Positions 51,301 to 62,749 of a stretch of DNA of 64,000 bases are shown in pieces. The position numbers and the translations under genes are program-made. Position 1 is the first letter of the stretch. Every line of letters begins with the position of its first letter. The notes beneath the pieces are model-generated. The model searched no databases. It was not told the DNA's origin and saw only the letters and a list, made by a program, of their open reading frames with translations. The DNA comes from Paraspadella gotoi. Taxonomy: Eukaryota > Chaetognatha. The stretch is from contig CM119270.1 in assembly GCA_051294375.1 (NCBI GenBank), positions 7,870,812 to 7,934,811 of the forward strand, given 5' to 3'.

Positions 51301-51614
51301 TGATGGATATGATGATGATGATTGATGATGATGATGATGATGATGACGACGATGATGATGATGATTGACGACGATGATGACGATGATGATGATGATGATA
51401 ATAAGGTCGACATCGACGAGAATGTTAAAAATAATTATAATGTCGATTATTTCTAAGAAAAGGTAAAAAAAAAAGAACAACGACGACGAACGAAAAAAAA
51501 AAGTGGAAAAAAAATATGAAAAAGGAAACAACGACGGCGAACAATTAGACGAGTTCGGAACGGCGCCGGCGCCAACCTTAATTAACGATCGCAATTAGGC
51601 CCGCGTTTCGCGTA
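50640..51614. other. Unique sequence with CG-rich patches
   Basis: 50800-51050 (GACGCCATATTTGTTCGATA) and 51520-51610 are balanced or CG-rich. No exon is supported. The ATG array sits between. Confidence 0.4.
51268..51405 (+). repeat. (ATG)n trinucleotide array
   Basis: ATGATGATG units with ATTG and ACG changes. It reads as Ile or Ser/Ser/His runs on the minus strand. Confidence 0.9.
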
Positions 51615-51749
51615 ATGTATCAGAAAATCGCCCGCCGGCCGCCGCCGCCGCCGCCGCCGCCGCCGCTACTTCAGCCGCCGGACTCGCCGCTGATTTACGC
51701 CAAGGGTTTTTTTGTGGATGAGGTGGTGTCTCATGGTGTGGGTGGCTGA
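51615..51749 (+). other. Small Pro-run ORF in a GC-rich patch
   Basis: ATG starts 44 codons: MYQKIARR, ten Pro from a (CCG)n array, LLQPPDSPLIYAKGFFVDE, a possible donor (GAG|GTGGTG), then a stop. It lies on the strand opposite the DDI gene, just past that gene's proposed poly(A) site. It may be a small exon or a chance frame over a CCG repeat. Confidence 0.18.
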
Positions 51750-51836
51750 GTGTTTTGTTTCACACGGAGGAAGGAGAAATAAATAATAATGAAAATAAAA
51801 CAAAAAATAACGATAATATCCCAAATTAATCTAGTA

Positions 51837-51842
51837 TTTATT
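51837..51842 (-). terminator. Candidate poly(A) signal AATAAA of the DDI-like gene
   Basis: TTTATT on the + strand is AATAAA on the minus strand, about 190 nt after the stop codon at 52031. It gives a plausible short 3' UTR. The hexamer is common in AT-rich DNA, so only its position supports it. Confidence 0.4.
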
Positions 51843-52030
51843 ACGCTCTGTAAATATTCCATTTACAAAATCCCATTATACCATGACCATCCCAGCATCC
51901 CGCAATTCTCCCGCCTGGGTTCTATTCCCGGACGTCGCCACACGCCATCACTGCGCCACATGAGCGACTCCGTCACTGCGTCACGCCCTTTACCCTTTCA
52001 CAGCGTCACTGCATCAGCCCTGACACCCTT

Positions 52031-52144
52031 TCACTGCGTCACCGCCGTCCGCATGAAGGAGGGAAATTCTCGTTCGCTGAGAAATGTGGCGGAGTGACCG
52101 GTGGAGCCGATGCTGAGGTGGTTGGTCTTGAGGTCGATCGTGCA
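52031..52144 (-). CDS. DDI1/DDI2-like: DDI1/DDI2 homologue, terminal exon
   Basis: Read on the minus strand, acceptor CTGCCATTTCCCAG|TGC begins 37 codons and a TGA. The peptide begins CTIDLKTNHLSIGSTG, continues HSATFLSEREFPSF and ends MRTAVTQ. It continues directly from RRHQ of the upstream exon, giving RRHQ-CTIDLK, the expected order in DDI proteins (RRHQC.IDLK.N.L.IG.TG). The reading therefore stops about 20 residues after the protease fold. Many animal DDI proteins carry a longer tail, so either the tail is short here or a donor near GCG|GTGACG is used in another isoform. The acceptor's pyrimidine tract is part of the neighbouring 24-bp minisatellite. Tandem GTCACTGCGTCA-like units continue past the stop. 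Confidence 0.88.
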   Translation of the reverse strand, partial: CTIDLKTNHLSIGSTGHSATFLSEREFPSFMRTAVTQ

Positions 52145-52149
52145 CTGGG

Positions 52150-52395
52150 AAATGGCAGAGGAGGTGGTAAAAATGGCGGAGGAGATGGTTCAAATGGCAG
52201 AGGTGATGGTAGAAATGGCGGAAGAGATGATAGAAATGGCGGAGGTGACAAAAATGGCGGAGGAGGTGGTAAAAATGACAAAAGAGATGGTTGAAATAGC
52301 AGAGGATATGGTAGAAATGGCGGGGGAGATGGTAGAAATGGCATAGGAGATGGTAGAAGTGACAGAGAATATAGCCGGGGAAGATTGAGGATGAC
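52150..52395 (+). repeat. 24-bp minisatellite in the last DDI intron
   Basis: About ten units of GGTAGAAATGGCGGAGGAGA plus 4 bp, with substitutions. The array begins 6 bp from the DDI terminal exon. On the minus strand the first unit supplies CCTCTGCCATTTCCCAG, the acceptor of that exon. The unit is a multiple of three, so long frames are open on both strands (for example MVEMAEE repeats), which is not evidence of a separate gene. Confidence 0.8.
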
Positions 52396-52440
52396 GAAAA
52401 TGACAGAGAAGTCAGTAGAAATGGTTATATTTTTTAAGTA

Positions 52441-52615
<175 letters not shown>

Positions 52616-52755
52616 TAGAAGAAGGTGAATGAAGAGGGGGTAATAGACACGCGCTGGCCGATCGCATTTCATGCTGTCATCCATTTCCCGTCTTTATCAC
52701 ATCATGTTCGCCAATCGCCAACCATGCAATCCTCCGACGGAGGTTCTCCGTCCAC

Positions 52756-52898
52756 CTGATGCCGCCGCAGCATGTCCAGCCCCAGCAGCATCTCGATGGG
52801 CTGCAGCTCCAGCACGGACATCGACGCGGGCAGAAAGTCTTCTCCGATCTGGAGTTCGCACAAGTGGATGCGGCCGAGGATGCGGCAAGAGCCTACGC
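52756..52898 (-). CDS. DDI1/DDI2-like: DDI1/DDI2 homologue, retropepsin-like domain exon (C-terminal half)
   Basis: Read on the minus strand, acceptor ACGTTTCCACAG|GC starts a 143-nt exon ending at CATCAG|GTGGAC. It encodes VGSCRILGRIHLCELQIGED, then FLPASMSVLELQP, then IEMLLGLDMLRRHQ. That is the C-terminal half of the retroviral-protease-like domain of DDI1/DDI2, and the segment MLLGLDMLRRHQ is diagnostic for the family. DDI proteins are dimeric aspartic proteases that act with the ubiquitin-proteasome system, for example in cleaving the transcription factor NRF1 (NFE2L1) in animals. The active-site D-S/T-G motif belongs to the preceding exon, to the right, which I cannot find in the window. 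The exon leaves in phase 0 and joins 52144 exactly. Confidence 0.92.
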
Positions 52899-53248
52899 CT
52901 GTGGAAACGTGGGGTGTGGAGGAGAGATAATGAGGTTGAAGGATTTGACTGAAAAATTGTTGGTTAAATCAAAATTTGTTTTGTTATATTTGTTATTGTC
53001 GTTGTTTTCGTTTGTTTAAATGTTATTCCGATTGCGCATTGCCCCTTTTTTTTGTTTAGAAAAGAAAAGGTTTTATAGTAAAAAAAAATATTATGGTGAT
53101 TTTTTTGCGCCGATTTTTCTTGAATAAATAAAAAAATAAATATTTTGACTGAAAAAGGTTTTCGATAAAAAAAATTGGATGGGTCCGCCTGAAGGGTCTC
53201 CCAAAGGGTCGCAAGAAAGCGGCAGAATTAATCGGATATTGGATGCCG

Positions 53249-53273
53249 NNNNNNNNNNNNNNNNNNNNNNNNN
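53249..53273. other. Assembly gap (25 N)
   Basis: A 25-N placeholder before a CT array, on the upstream side of the DDI exons. Confidence 0.99.
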
Positions 53274-53283
53274 CTAGGCCTCC

Positions 53284-53286
53284 TCG

Positions 53287-53365
<79 letters not shown>

Positions 53366-53402
53366 TCTGCTCTCCTCTCTCTCTCTCTCTCTCTCTCTTT
53401 CG
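53284..53402 (+). repeat. (TC)n array
   Basis: CT repeats just right of the 25-N gap. Confidence 0.95.
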
Positions 53403-53689
53403 AGGACTTTTTTATTGGTTCTATCCACGCCCCAAAGAAAAAAAAAGAGCAAAATTCTATATTTTCGACCACTAAATTTGAAATTATGCAGTTAAATTTT
53501 TGTTTACTTTTCGTGTTTTTATGTCTTATTTATTCTTTAATTTTTTTTAATGGTTATTTTCTTTGTGCTCAGGCTTTTCGTTTTATGTACTTGCCTAAAA
53601 AAAAAGCAAAATTCATAGATTGAACTTTTACAAATTACCACTGGTGTCAGGTTGAGATATAGTCATCTCCCAAATCCTTCGCCCGCGGG

Positions 53690-53880
53690 GTGGCTCTAGG
53701 GGCAGGCCCCAGGGGGCAGACTATGTCAGGGGGAGCAGCCAAAAATGGTCATTGAGGGGGTGCCCCTAATAGACCTAAAATGTTTGCCCCAGGGGGAACC
53801 CGGGGGCTAAAAAAGTCTGCCCCTGGGGGAACCAATATGGGGGGGAGCAAAAAAGTCTCTCCCCGGGGGCGAGTAAGGAG
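53690..53880. repeat. GC-palindromic block 1 (GCCCCAGGGGGC type)
   Basis: Clustered short palindromes such as GCCCCAGGGGGC, CCCCAGGGGGAACCC and CTGCCCCTGGGGGAACC are separated by AATGG/AAAAAAGT spacers. A similar block lies at 54485-54690, with AT- and CT-rich DNA in between. GGGGGC-A...TAAAAAAGTCTGCCCC-type segments repeat inside the block. Confidence 0.6.
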
Positions 53881-54484
53881 AGACAAAGTTTAGATAAGAA
53901 AATATACTTATTCTTGACATAATATGTATCCTGAGATATAAGTCTCCACCTGTCTGTTACTCTTTCTCTTCTGCTCTATTCTCTTACATACATCTTTCTT
54001 TCTCTCTCTCTTCTTCTTCTCCTTTTTTCCTTTTTCTTCTTTCTTATCTTTTCTTCTCTCTCATCTTTCTCACTCTCTCACTCAAGAACAATGTTTTAAT
54101 GTAACTAAAAAAATATTTTTTTTTTCAAATTATTATAACCCGTTTTATTCCTGATTTTTATCTAAAAATTAGAATATTTGTATTTTTTAAACTTTAATTA
54201 TTTTATTTAATTAAAAGATATGAAACCAATGTTAGACGTGTCCACAATAAATAATTTTTTTTCCTTTTTTTTTTGGATGGAACATTACTGGGATATGCGA
54301 CATAATATGGTATTGGCGCAGCTATTGGGTTCATTATTGATTAATTGAAGTGAAAAAAATTATTTTTATTATTTTATTTTATAAAAAGATGAAAAAAAAG
54401 AGATAGAGAAAGAGAGATGAGAAGGAAGAGAGAAGGAGAGAAAGAGAGTAGAAAGAAAGGAGAAGAGAAATAGAGAAGGGAGAG

Positions 54485-54690
54485 AGAGCCGTTCCAGGGG
54501 GCAGGCAAATTCATCCCCTCTGGGGGTAGCCCCCAGGGAAAGGTTTTTCTAGCCTCTGGGGGATCCCTGGAAGTGGCCCTTGGGGCCTAAAAAAGAGGCT
54601 TACAGGGGGCCGCCCCCAGGCCAGTAAGGATTTCTGGCTGCCCCCGGGGCCGCCCGCGGGTCACCCGTCGGCGGGAAGCCGCACAAAACC
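54485..54690. repeat. GC-palindromic block 2 (GCCCCCAGGG type)
   Basis: TTCCAGGGGGCAGGCAAATT, GGGGGTAGCCCCCAGGG, CTCTGGGGGATCCCTGGAAG, GGGGGCCGCCCCCAGGCC and GCCCCCGGGGCCGCCCGCGG. It resembles block 1 and can form many overlapping hairpins. It ends near AAACCAAAAACAAAAACCCTAG. Confidence 0.6.
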
Positions 54691-55796
54691 AAAAACAAAA
54701 ACCCTAGCAGCAGCCCTCTCGGGGGAGGCGATTTCTTGTATTAGCAGATAGACATACTTAGGTCAGGTTTCGTGACTAAAATTTTCAATTTCAGGAACAT
54801 ATTTCTTAGACATATTTTATGTGACATATTATGTTTGTGTAATTATATGTGTGACGCCATTACCTCTGGAGCGGGGAATTTTCCCATTCCATTCGAGGTA
54901 TCTCAATGAGCACTTTTCTGATACTACAGCAATTATTTCTTGAAGGTGGTGAATCAAATCTCTAAGAATCTCAATCATCAGTATCTTTAAATCTTTAAAT
55001 CAACAGAAAGACCACAATCTAAATTTCATCAACGAATCGATATAGATGCTAAACTCACACCAAATATCATATTATATGAGCAGGGACTGATATGACTGCT
55101 GTATGCTCGACAATTATATCATACGCCTCATCTCATGTAGCTAACCAGAGTCAGAAATTCTTGATTCGCCTTTCAGGTAGGATAATTCACGAGATTGACT
55201 TGCGCAAACATTTATTTAGAACAACATTCGGAAATGAAAACAATCAATCATTTCGTCTATATATTCAATACATTTTAGTCATTACTTTACGCAACGTAGC
55301 CATATTATCTAATTCTATTATTTCTCAAACCTTACAATGCTTCTTATTCTGTTTAAAAAACAAGAGCTCGCGGATTATCATTTTCTGAAAAGCAACACTA
55401 AAACTCCAATACATCTATTCACCGCGCGCGTAAAATATCGAGGAGAGCGAAATAATCCAACGCCAACATGCAGATTGTTCGTCGATGTTCTTTTTTCTTT
55501 CGTCCTGAAGGATTTTCCGCATGCTGAAATAATACAGATAAAGCAATAAGTAAGATAAATAAAGAAAGGAATTGAAATTCAATATATTAAAAATAAATTG
55601 ATGAAACGTTAATTTACGATCATCACATGATTAAAAACATTTAAAAAAATCCCAATAGCTAATATGAATTATATACTGAATTAAAGTATTAAGAATTAGG
55701 GAAATCATTGTCATGTCAAATGTCTTAACCCGAATTCTATGTATGATTTCAACTGTCACTCACCTGCCAAATCCCCGTGCCTTACACCACTCGGAC
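54691..55796. other. AT-rich sequence, unrecognised
   Basis: Contains a 98-codon + frame (55092-55388) and a 70-codon + frame (55337-55549), both of AT-driven composition and without splice support. Confidence 0.4.
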
Positions 55797-56045
55797 TCAC
55801 GGCTGGAACTTTAGGTACGGGCATGTCGGATTCGAGTCCGTGGCGAAGGGGTTGTTGAAGGGAAAAAGTGAAGTTTGGTCGATTTTACCGAGGACTGGAG
55901 CGAGCGGAGCGGAGGCGCCCCGGCAACGGCGGGGCTCGCTCATCGAGGCGCCGGGAAAAGGAAAGGGCGGCGCCGAAGACCGCGCCTGCCGGACGGAGGA
56001 AGAGATGTTCGCCTGTTGCGAAACACCGAGGCCTTTGTGAGAAAT
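55797..56045. other. GC-rich patch open on both strands
   Basis: This is a GC-rich island in AT-rich DNA with overlapping open frames on both strands (for example + strand SGGAPATAGLAHRGAGKRKG and - strand SEPRRCRGASAPLAP). The beginning contains GGATTCGAGTCC, similar to a Pol III B box, after a GACTCACGG motif. It could be a repeat fragment, a CpG-rich regulatory patch or an exon. No family is recognised. Confidence 0.25.
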
Positions 56046-56601
56046 ACATTGGATTTTAGCCATACGAAACCAACTTACAATACAAAAACTCCATTTCGAG
56101 CTAAGCAACTCAATCAATCCAATCAACAACAATCAATTAATTAAGCCATCAACAGACCGACCATCTACCTGAACACAGATAGTGATGCTAAGCCCTGTTT
56201 CTCCTACCCTTCTAACTATTTTTCCCTCCATCGTGGCCAACTGTCGTCGTTCCAATAAATACGACCCACAGTTTTATCTTTCCCTCTCGGCGGCGCCCAG
56301 TGGTGACGTGCGACACTTGAATTTCGGCGGCGCCTCCTGTAGCCGCGGTCTTTCGGACGGTGCGATGTTTGAATAGATTTGCCCGGCGTCTGGTCGTTAC
56401 CGAAATTATTCGTCATTTTGTAGGTCTCAACACTACATTGATTAAAAAATAATAAAATGAACTAAAAAAATAAATAGTGATACGCACGGAGATTTTTTCT
56501 ATATGCGTAGCCTTTTTTTCCTCTCAGAGATTTATTGAAGGTGGAACAACGCGGATAACCGTCCCGTTTTATTACAAGCGTGGTCCGTTAGAGGAGCACC
56601 G
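56046..56601. other. Unique sequence, unrecognised
   Basis: A balanced block (56270-56370, GGCGGCGCCCAGTGGTGACG) is open on both strands. No splice-bounded exon. Confidence 0.35.
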
Positions 56602-56708
56602 CAGAGGAGAGAGAGAGAGAGGAGAGAGAGAGAGTAAGAGAACGAGAGAGAGAGAGAGACGAGGAGAGAGAGACAGAGAGAAGAGAGAGGACAGAGAAGA
56701 GATAGAGA
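56602..56708 (+). repeat. Interrupted (AG)n array
   Basis: AG repeats with ACGAG and ACAG interruptions. Confidence 0.9.
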
Positions 56709-56984
56709 CTTGATATATATATATACAAAAAGTTAAAAAACCTAAAGGTCGTTTCGCTTTCCCCCATACGTAAATTAATTAAGTCGGGATTGATCCAAAT
56801 AATTAACTTTTTTCGCTTCAAATTTTTTAAATTCGTTTTCTAAATTTATTATAATACAGCTCTCCGGAGATTAATAAAAAGCTCACGAAATAAAAAAAAT
56901 TTTCAGTTTGAAATTTTCGAGAAAAAAAAATAGTGGGAAAATTTATTGCAGATTTTCCAAAAAAAAAAAATTTGTAAAAAAAAA

Positions 56985-57710
56985 AAATAAATAAAAAATA
57001 AAAATCCCTTCCTCCAAAAAAAAAAAATAACTAAAAAATAAAAATCCCCCTCCCTCCAAAAAAAATTAAATAAAAATAAAAATCCCCCTCCCTCAAAAAA
57101 AAATAAATAAAAAAATTAAAAATCCCCCTCCCTCAAAAAAAAAATAAATAAAAAATAAAAATCCCCCCTCCCTCCAAAAAAAAACTAAATTAAAAAATAA
57201 AAAAAATTTTTTCCCCCCCCCCCCCCCTCCCTTCAAAAAAAAATAAATTAAAAAATAAAATTCCCCCTCCCTCAAAAAAAAATAAATAAAAAATAAAAAT
57301 CCCCCTCCCTCAAAAAAAAAATAAATAAAAAATAAATCCCCTCCCTCCAAAAAAAATAAATAAAAAATAAAAATCCCTCTCCCTCAAAAAAAATAAATAA
57401 AAAATTAAATCCCCCTCCCTCAAAAAAAAAAATAAATAAAAAATAAAATCCCCCTCGCCTCGCAAAAAAAAATAAATAAAAAAATAAAAAATCCCCTCCC
57501 TCAAAAAATAAATTAAAAAATAAAAAATCCCCCTCCCTCAAAAAAAAATAAATAAAAAATAAAATCCCCCTCCCTTTTCAAAAAAAAATAAATAAAAAAT
57601 AAAAATCCCCCTCCCCTCAAAAAAATAAATAAAAAAATAAAATCCCCCCCTCAAAAAAAAAACTAAATAAAAAATAAAATCCCCCTCCCTCCAAAAAAAA
57701 ATAAGGTTTC
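56985..57710 (+). repeat. ~40-bp tandem array (poly-A, AAATAAATAA, CCCCCTCCCTC)
   Basis: About 18 units of AAAAAAATAAATAAAAAATA plus AAAATCCCCCTCCCTC, with variable homopolymer lengths. On the minus strand it reads as Phe/Tyr-rich repeats separated by EGGG or REGD. Homopolymer variation makes the assembly here unreliable. Confidence 0.9.
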
Positions 57711-60700
57711 GTACGGGAAAAACTAAAGACAGGTAACTGTTACTAAGCCGACAGAGATTTTTCGTTTGTGAGTCTATCTGTGGGAAAACATATAATGTTG
57801 AAACCAGTAGTTTTAATTTCCTTTTCTGTTTTCTGATTCCTACTGTATGCATAGTTTGGCACTTTTCAATCGATCGTTCAGACAATGATTCTTGTTCCGT
57901 CTGTCTGTTATCTATGCCCGTTGTCTGTTGTTTCTTTTATCTCATTCTTCCTTTCGATTTGTATGATATCACGTGGAGATTCGATAGAAAATCTCATGTA
58001 TTCTGACATACACTACCCCTCAATATACCGTCTCACAATAAAATCTAAGCTATCATAACATAGAGAAAAACAACGTATGAGATGTAAGACAAATAATGGT
58101 TTTCAATGCACGGACTTGAAGGGAGGTGCCAATCGTTTTCTCCTGGTCGAGTAGAAAGTTTCCTCCCTCGAATATCGAGACCTAAAAATATGTAATACCG
58201 ACGGCGAGAAGCAGGATGTTCCGTAACAGCATGCTGACGGAGATCTCATTACGAATGGGTCAATGTAAATTCAGATGCAGCTTAACGACGACTTGAAACC
58301 TACCTGAAATAAATAAAGGCGAAGTGAATCTAATACGTGTGAAAAAAGATATTTTTACCATTAGATTTCTTAATTTTCGCATCTTATAGTGTTATAAATT
58401 ACGTACTACTCAATAATTACACCTTAAGTATAATCCATCTAGTGTCCAAAAAAAAATATATTTCAATCTCTATTATTATCCGTAAGAGTGTGATTGGACG
58501 ACTGGGAATGTCATCATAGCCTTTCTCTCTCTTAAATCGATGTGTGTACCATTTACTTTATAAGCATTTCGTTCAACTGAATTAATCGGGTTCTATTGTA
58601 TCAAAACGTCTTTATTGAGGCAGATCCGTGGACCTCCATATATATCTGAGTCAATGCCGTAGCCGATTACACCGCGATGCCGAGATTCGATTAAAAAATA
58701 CTTTGTAACCAATTCATCTTACGCCAAAACGACTCGTTCTCTCACACCAATGTCTCGCATCACGAGTTTCGCTCTCTTTAATGCTCGGCGTCCTCGATGC
58801 TGCCGTTTTCATCGCGAATATTTGTCCTCCCTCACTGTTCCCTGCTCTTTTCATGCTTACTTTTTTAATATTCTCGGATATACTCTGGTGCACGCGAATT
58901 TTGTCACTGCGTGTGTTCATTTCCCTATCTTTTACTCCTCATTTATGCAAATTTTATTATTTGGTTTCTTCCCCGTTGTGTTCTCATCTCTCCTGTTTTG
59001 TTGTGTTAGCTCTTCTAGTCTTTTACATATAATAGCTACTTCACGTCCTTTTGTCTTTCTCTCATGCTCAGTTACTGTCGCATTAGTTCAGTCAGTTTAG
59101 TTCTAGATACGCTCCATTCGTTCTCTCATTGACTACTATTTTAGATTACTATTGTCTCATTGTTTCTTATATTCACCCTCGTTTTGAGTTTTTTGTCGGT
59201 ATCATTAACCTTTTCTTTCATCTAACTACTCCCTTTCTCATCTCATTCATTTTTTCTCTTTTTTTGTATCTCAATCTCCACTTTGGGTCGTTTTTTCTCA
59301 ACCTCGTTTTAATGATTTTCTTTTTTCTATTGATATGCACTCTCTTTTCCTATTTTTCTTTCATGGCCTTTTATGACCCATGATTTAATGTATTCCTTTC
59401 CTTATCTGACTTTGTACTACTCGACTTCCCCTTTATAGTATTCCCCTTTCTATTCGAATGTCAAATTACCATATGATTCATGGACTATGATTATCGTGAT
59501 TTCTCCCTTATATAATATAACTCCCATATTAAACAAACAAATCGCTTTGGCACTTATCATACTACCCTCTTTTCCCATTTGTAAATAAGTGTGGTGATTC
59601 CGATATTTTCCGGTTTATAGCTTACATTGAATAAATGTAAGAAATATTTCCTCGCTTCCTCTTCTATCTCTTTCTCTCTCATGCACTTCTTTCCTGCATG
59701 CCTCTTATGTGATTCCGTTCTCAACCTCGCTCCTGGCGCTTTTCATTAATGCTGCTCCTTTTCCTGCTCCTCTCGACTCTATTTCGTCCTCTCCCCTTCT
59801 CTCACCCTTTCTCTTGGTGTGCTGCTCGACGCCCGTTTCCTGTTCCCCGTGTCTGCCCCTTCCTCACCCTTTACTCATTACACCATCACTAGTTCTTCCT
59901 CTACCACGTTCGTTCCTATTTTTTTCGATCCTGCGTTTCCCTCTTCTTTTGCAACTATCTACTCTGAAGGTGAGGTAGGCCTTCTTTCTCTAATTTATTT
60001 TTCTCTATCTCTGTGTGTGGTTGGTGGTAAGAGAGGATGCGCCGCGAGTCGTTGGATAAGTTGAACTGAGTAACATGCTCTTTCTAATAATATATAATTA
60101 TTCTCGAATTAAGTACTCATATTTACAGTAAATATCTATTATCAAATGTCTCTAACAAGACTCTTTTCTAACGTTTCAATTTCTCATCTATTCTTCATAT
60201 ACTCCCCCTTACCTAACGACAATTTGTTTGACTCTCTCTTGACTCACGCACTTATATACCTAATTCTATACTATATCGCTCAATGTTTCCCGATATATCG
60301 GAACACTCTATGTAATTCTTCATCTTGATTTAGAGCGCAATTCCTTAATTTTCTCTCGAGTTCATATATCAAAAGTTTCATCCTCTATGTTTCTCCATAT
60401 GTCAGATATACTCCTCTCCTTTTTTTTCATCTTCCTTCTTCCCTCTTTCATTGTTTGCTTGTCTTCTTCTCCCTCACTCGTTAATTCTACTCCACTCATT
60501 TCCCGCCCACTCATTCATACTTCTTCTTTCTTCTTATCTCTGTTAACTCTTTATCACTTGCTACCTCTCCACACTCGCTCTGGTCCTTCCTCCTCTTCTC
60601 AGCGCATAACCTATCCTGCGCCCCTTTCTATAACTAAATCCTTTTCTATACCTTGACAGTCCTATATGTCACTCCTGTTTCTGTTGTTGCGATCCGCTCT

Positions 60701-61961
60701 CGGACTCTTCAGAGAGAATTGAATCGTCTGCATGGAGCACTTCGCCCCAGCCTCCAAAATATCAAAGCCACGCCCTGCGGGGCTTAAGCGGAGTCTTGTT
60801 CTCTTATCTTCGCAGACTTACCGCTCTGCCTCCTCGCCAGCTGGGCTTCCGCTCACGGCTCTGTGCCCGTCATCTCTCTTTAGTTTCTAATATAGTTTTT
60901 ACATAGAGCGGCCGTGAGCACAGCAGCTAATTAGCATGAGGATCATCCCTGGCCTCTTGGTGAGCTTAATTCTAGTAGGAGATCCTTATAATTAATATAA
61001 ACATACAGTCTGTCCATCCCCGTTCTATTCTCTGTGCAGTCCGGCTCTGGGATATTGAATTATCGCTTCCTCCTTAGTGACTTGCGTAGCCCTATAACAC
61101 CACGCCGCCCTTAGCATTCCGCATCAATTCTCGCGCCTACGTCTTACCGTTTCATTATTCTCGACATTTGCTAGACATTTTAGCTCTGATACCCCTTCAC
61201 TCCAGTCAGCCTTAATGATAATCCAACTAATTGCTCTAATTTTTACAAAAATTTCCAACATATTATAAGTGTTTTTTTAAAGACCTCCCCAACTTATATA
61301 ATAAATCCATTCATTATACTATATTCTCCTCCTTTTAAATCCTCAGTCTAGTTCACATCGTTTTCTTCTATCAGTCTTACCCCCACGGGTACTCTTCTGG
61401 CGACTCTATTCCCTTCATCTGCGATGGGGCGGGGACCTTACGATGCTCGCTACGCAAGGATCCCGTCGCTTTCGACTACTTTAGTCTACCAATGTGGCTC
61501 CGATAACTCTGACGTCACTCCTACAGGAGATTCAAGATGCCCAGTACCAATTGCAGCGCGATTGAAATTTGAAAACGCGAGTCAGAGTCGTCTTTCACAT
61601 TTCATTCACCTGTGATTATGCACGGCTTCCCAACGGTATGCGAAGGTCCAATTGTCATTATTAGGTTTCTATAGTTTGTCTTTGACCGAAATTCAGTAGG
61701 ATTTACCAGTCACGAATACGGCAGCGATTGTATGTTACGCGGGACGAACGAGAGGACTTACATACGCAGTATAGAGAAAACTTTGAGCAAAAATCATAGC
61801 ATACATATGCTAGAGAAGCGCATTCAAATCTCTTTTCTTACATCTCGGCGATCGACGAGAAGAATAGTACGTAATACTTGTGTATTACGCGTTTTTAATA
61901 GAACGAGAGATGGAAAGAAAAGAAATTGACACGAACTAGAGGATGCGACCTCAATTTTTCT
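57711..61961. other. 4.2-kb stretch of different character, unrecognised
   Basis: Nearly free of dinucleotide arrays, pyrimidine-rich on the + strand from 58.7 to 61.4 kb, with many short frames and no long one. Balanced patches at 58200-58310 and 60680-60870 look like repeat or exon fragments but match no family I recognise. An inverted GCTCACGGC/GCCGTGAGC pair lies at about 60852 and 60910. Confidence 0.4.
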
Positions 61962-61979
61962 GCGAGAGGAGAGAGAGAG

Positions 61980-62031
<52 letters not shown>

Positions 62032-62045
62032 GTAGAGGAGAAGGA
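61962..62045 (+). repeat. (AG)n array
   Basis: AG repeats with one ACG interruption. It ends a 4.2-kb stretch without dinucleotide arrays. Confidence 0.93.
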
Positions 62046-62749
62046 GAGACGGAAGTGAGGAGAGGAGACGGATTGCAAAACAGTCTTCATCGCTCGAGAT
62101 GGCTTCACTTGTCCGCAGCGAGACGAGAGCTGAAACGAAATGCAAGATGAGAGCGAAGGTCATAGAAAAAGTATTCTGCGTCGTTCGAGACCGAAGGGCC
62201 GTGGTCCGTGGCGATTGCTTTTCTAGTCAAAGTCAAGTTGTTGTGAGAGATGGGACGATGCCAAGTCAAGACAAAACATGACGCGTGGCCATGGACGATG
62301 CCATGTGGGCATGGCCATTCCAATGTCAGACGATGCTAGTGTTTTGAGGCATATTATTGTTTCAACCAAATATAAAAAAAATATATTACTACTCCCATTA
62401 AGAGTCTATTTCATTTTGATAAAAAAACATATTCACCAAGTAAAAATATTCATTCCCTCTATTTCCTCTCCCACTCTATCTCTTACGCCAACAATTGAAT
62501 CCCACGCCGCTCACATGTCACTTTCCCGGCCCAGAGCTCAAGCCGACGCGGCCCTCCGTCTCGCGCCCTCCAAATCTACGAACGCGTTTCTCCAATCCAC
62601 GTGAGCACGCGAGAGTCGAGCTGATCCTCGCGCTGCCAGGACGACGACGCACGCGCCCGCAAAGATCAGCGTCACGACCGATGGAGAGGATGACTAACAC
62701 GGGCTCGAGCAACTTCGTCGCCCCCTCTGCCGATGCTCACCATTGAAGA
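62046..62749. other. Unique GC-balanced sequence
   Basis: Short frames on both strands. 62280-62325 has repeated GGCCATGG/GGCATGGCC palindromic words, and 62500-62740 is CG-rich. No domain is recognised. Confidence 0.4.

Noticed and set aside
52101-52346. Plus-strand MVEMAEE repeat frame as a gene
   Set aside because: It is the 24-bp minisatellite in the last DDI intron, antisense to the gene.
53056-53472. 138-codon minus-strand frame next to a gap
   Set aside because: Combines an N run and an AG array. The remaining residues (IQYPINSAAFLRPFGRPFRR) are not recognised.
55775-55840. GGATTCGAGTCC as a possible tRNA T-arm
   Set aside because: The T stem does not extend to five pairs around a seven-base loop and no cloverleaf can be drawn.
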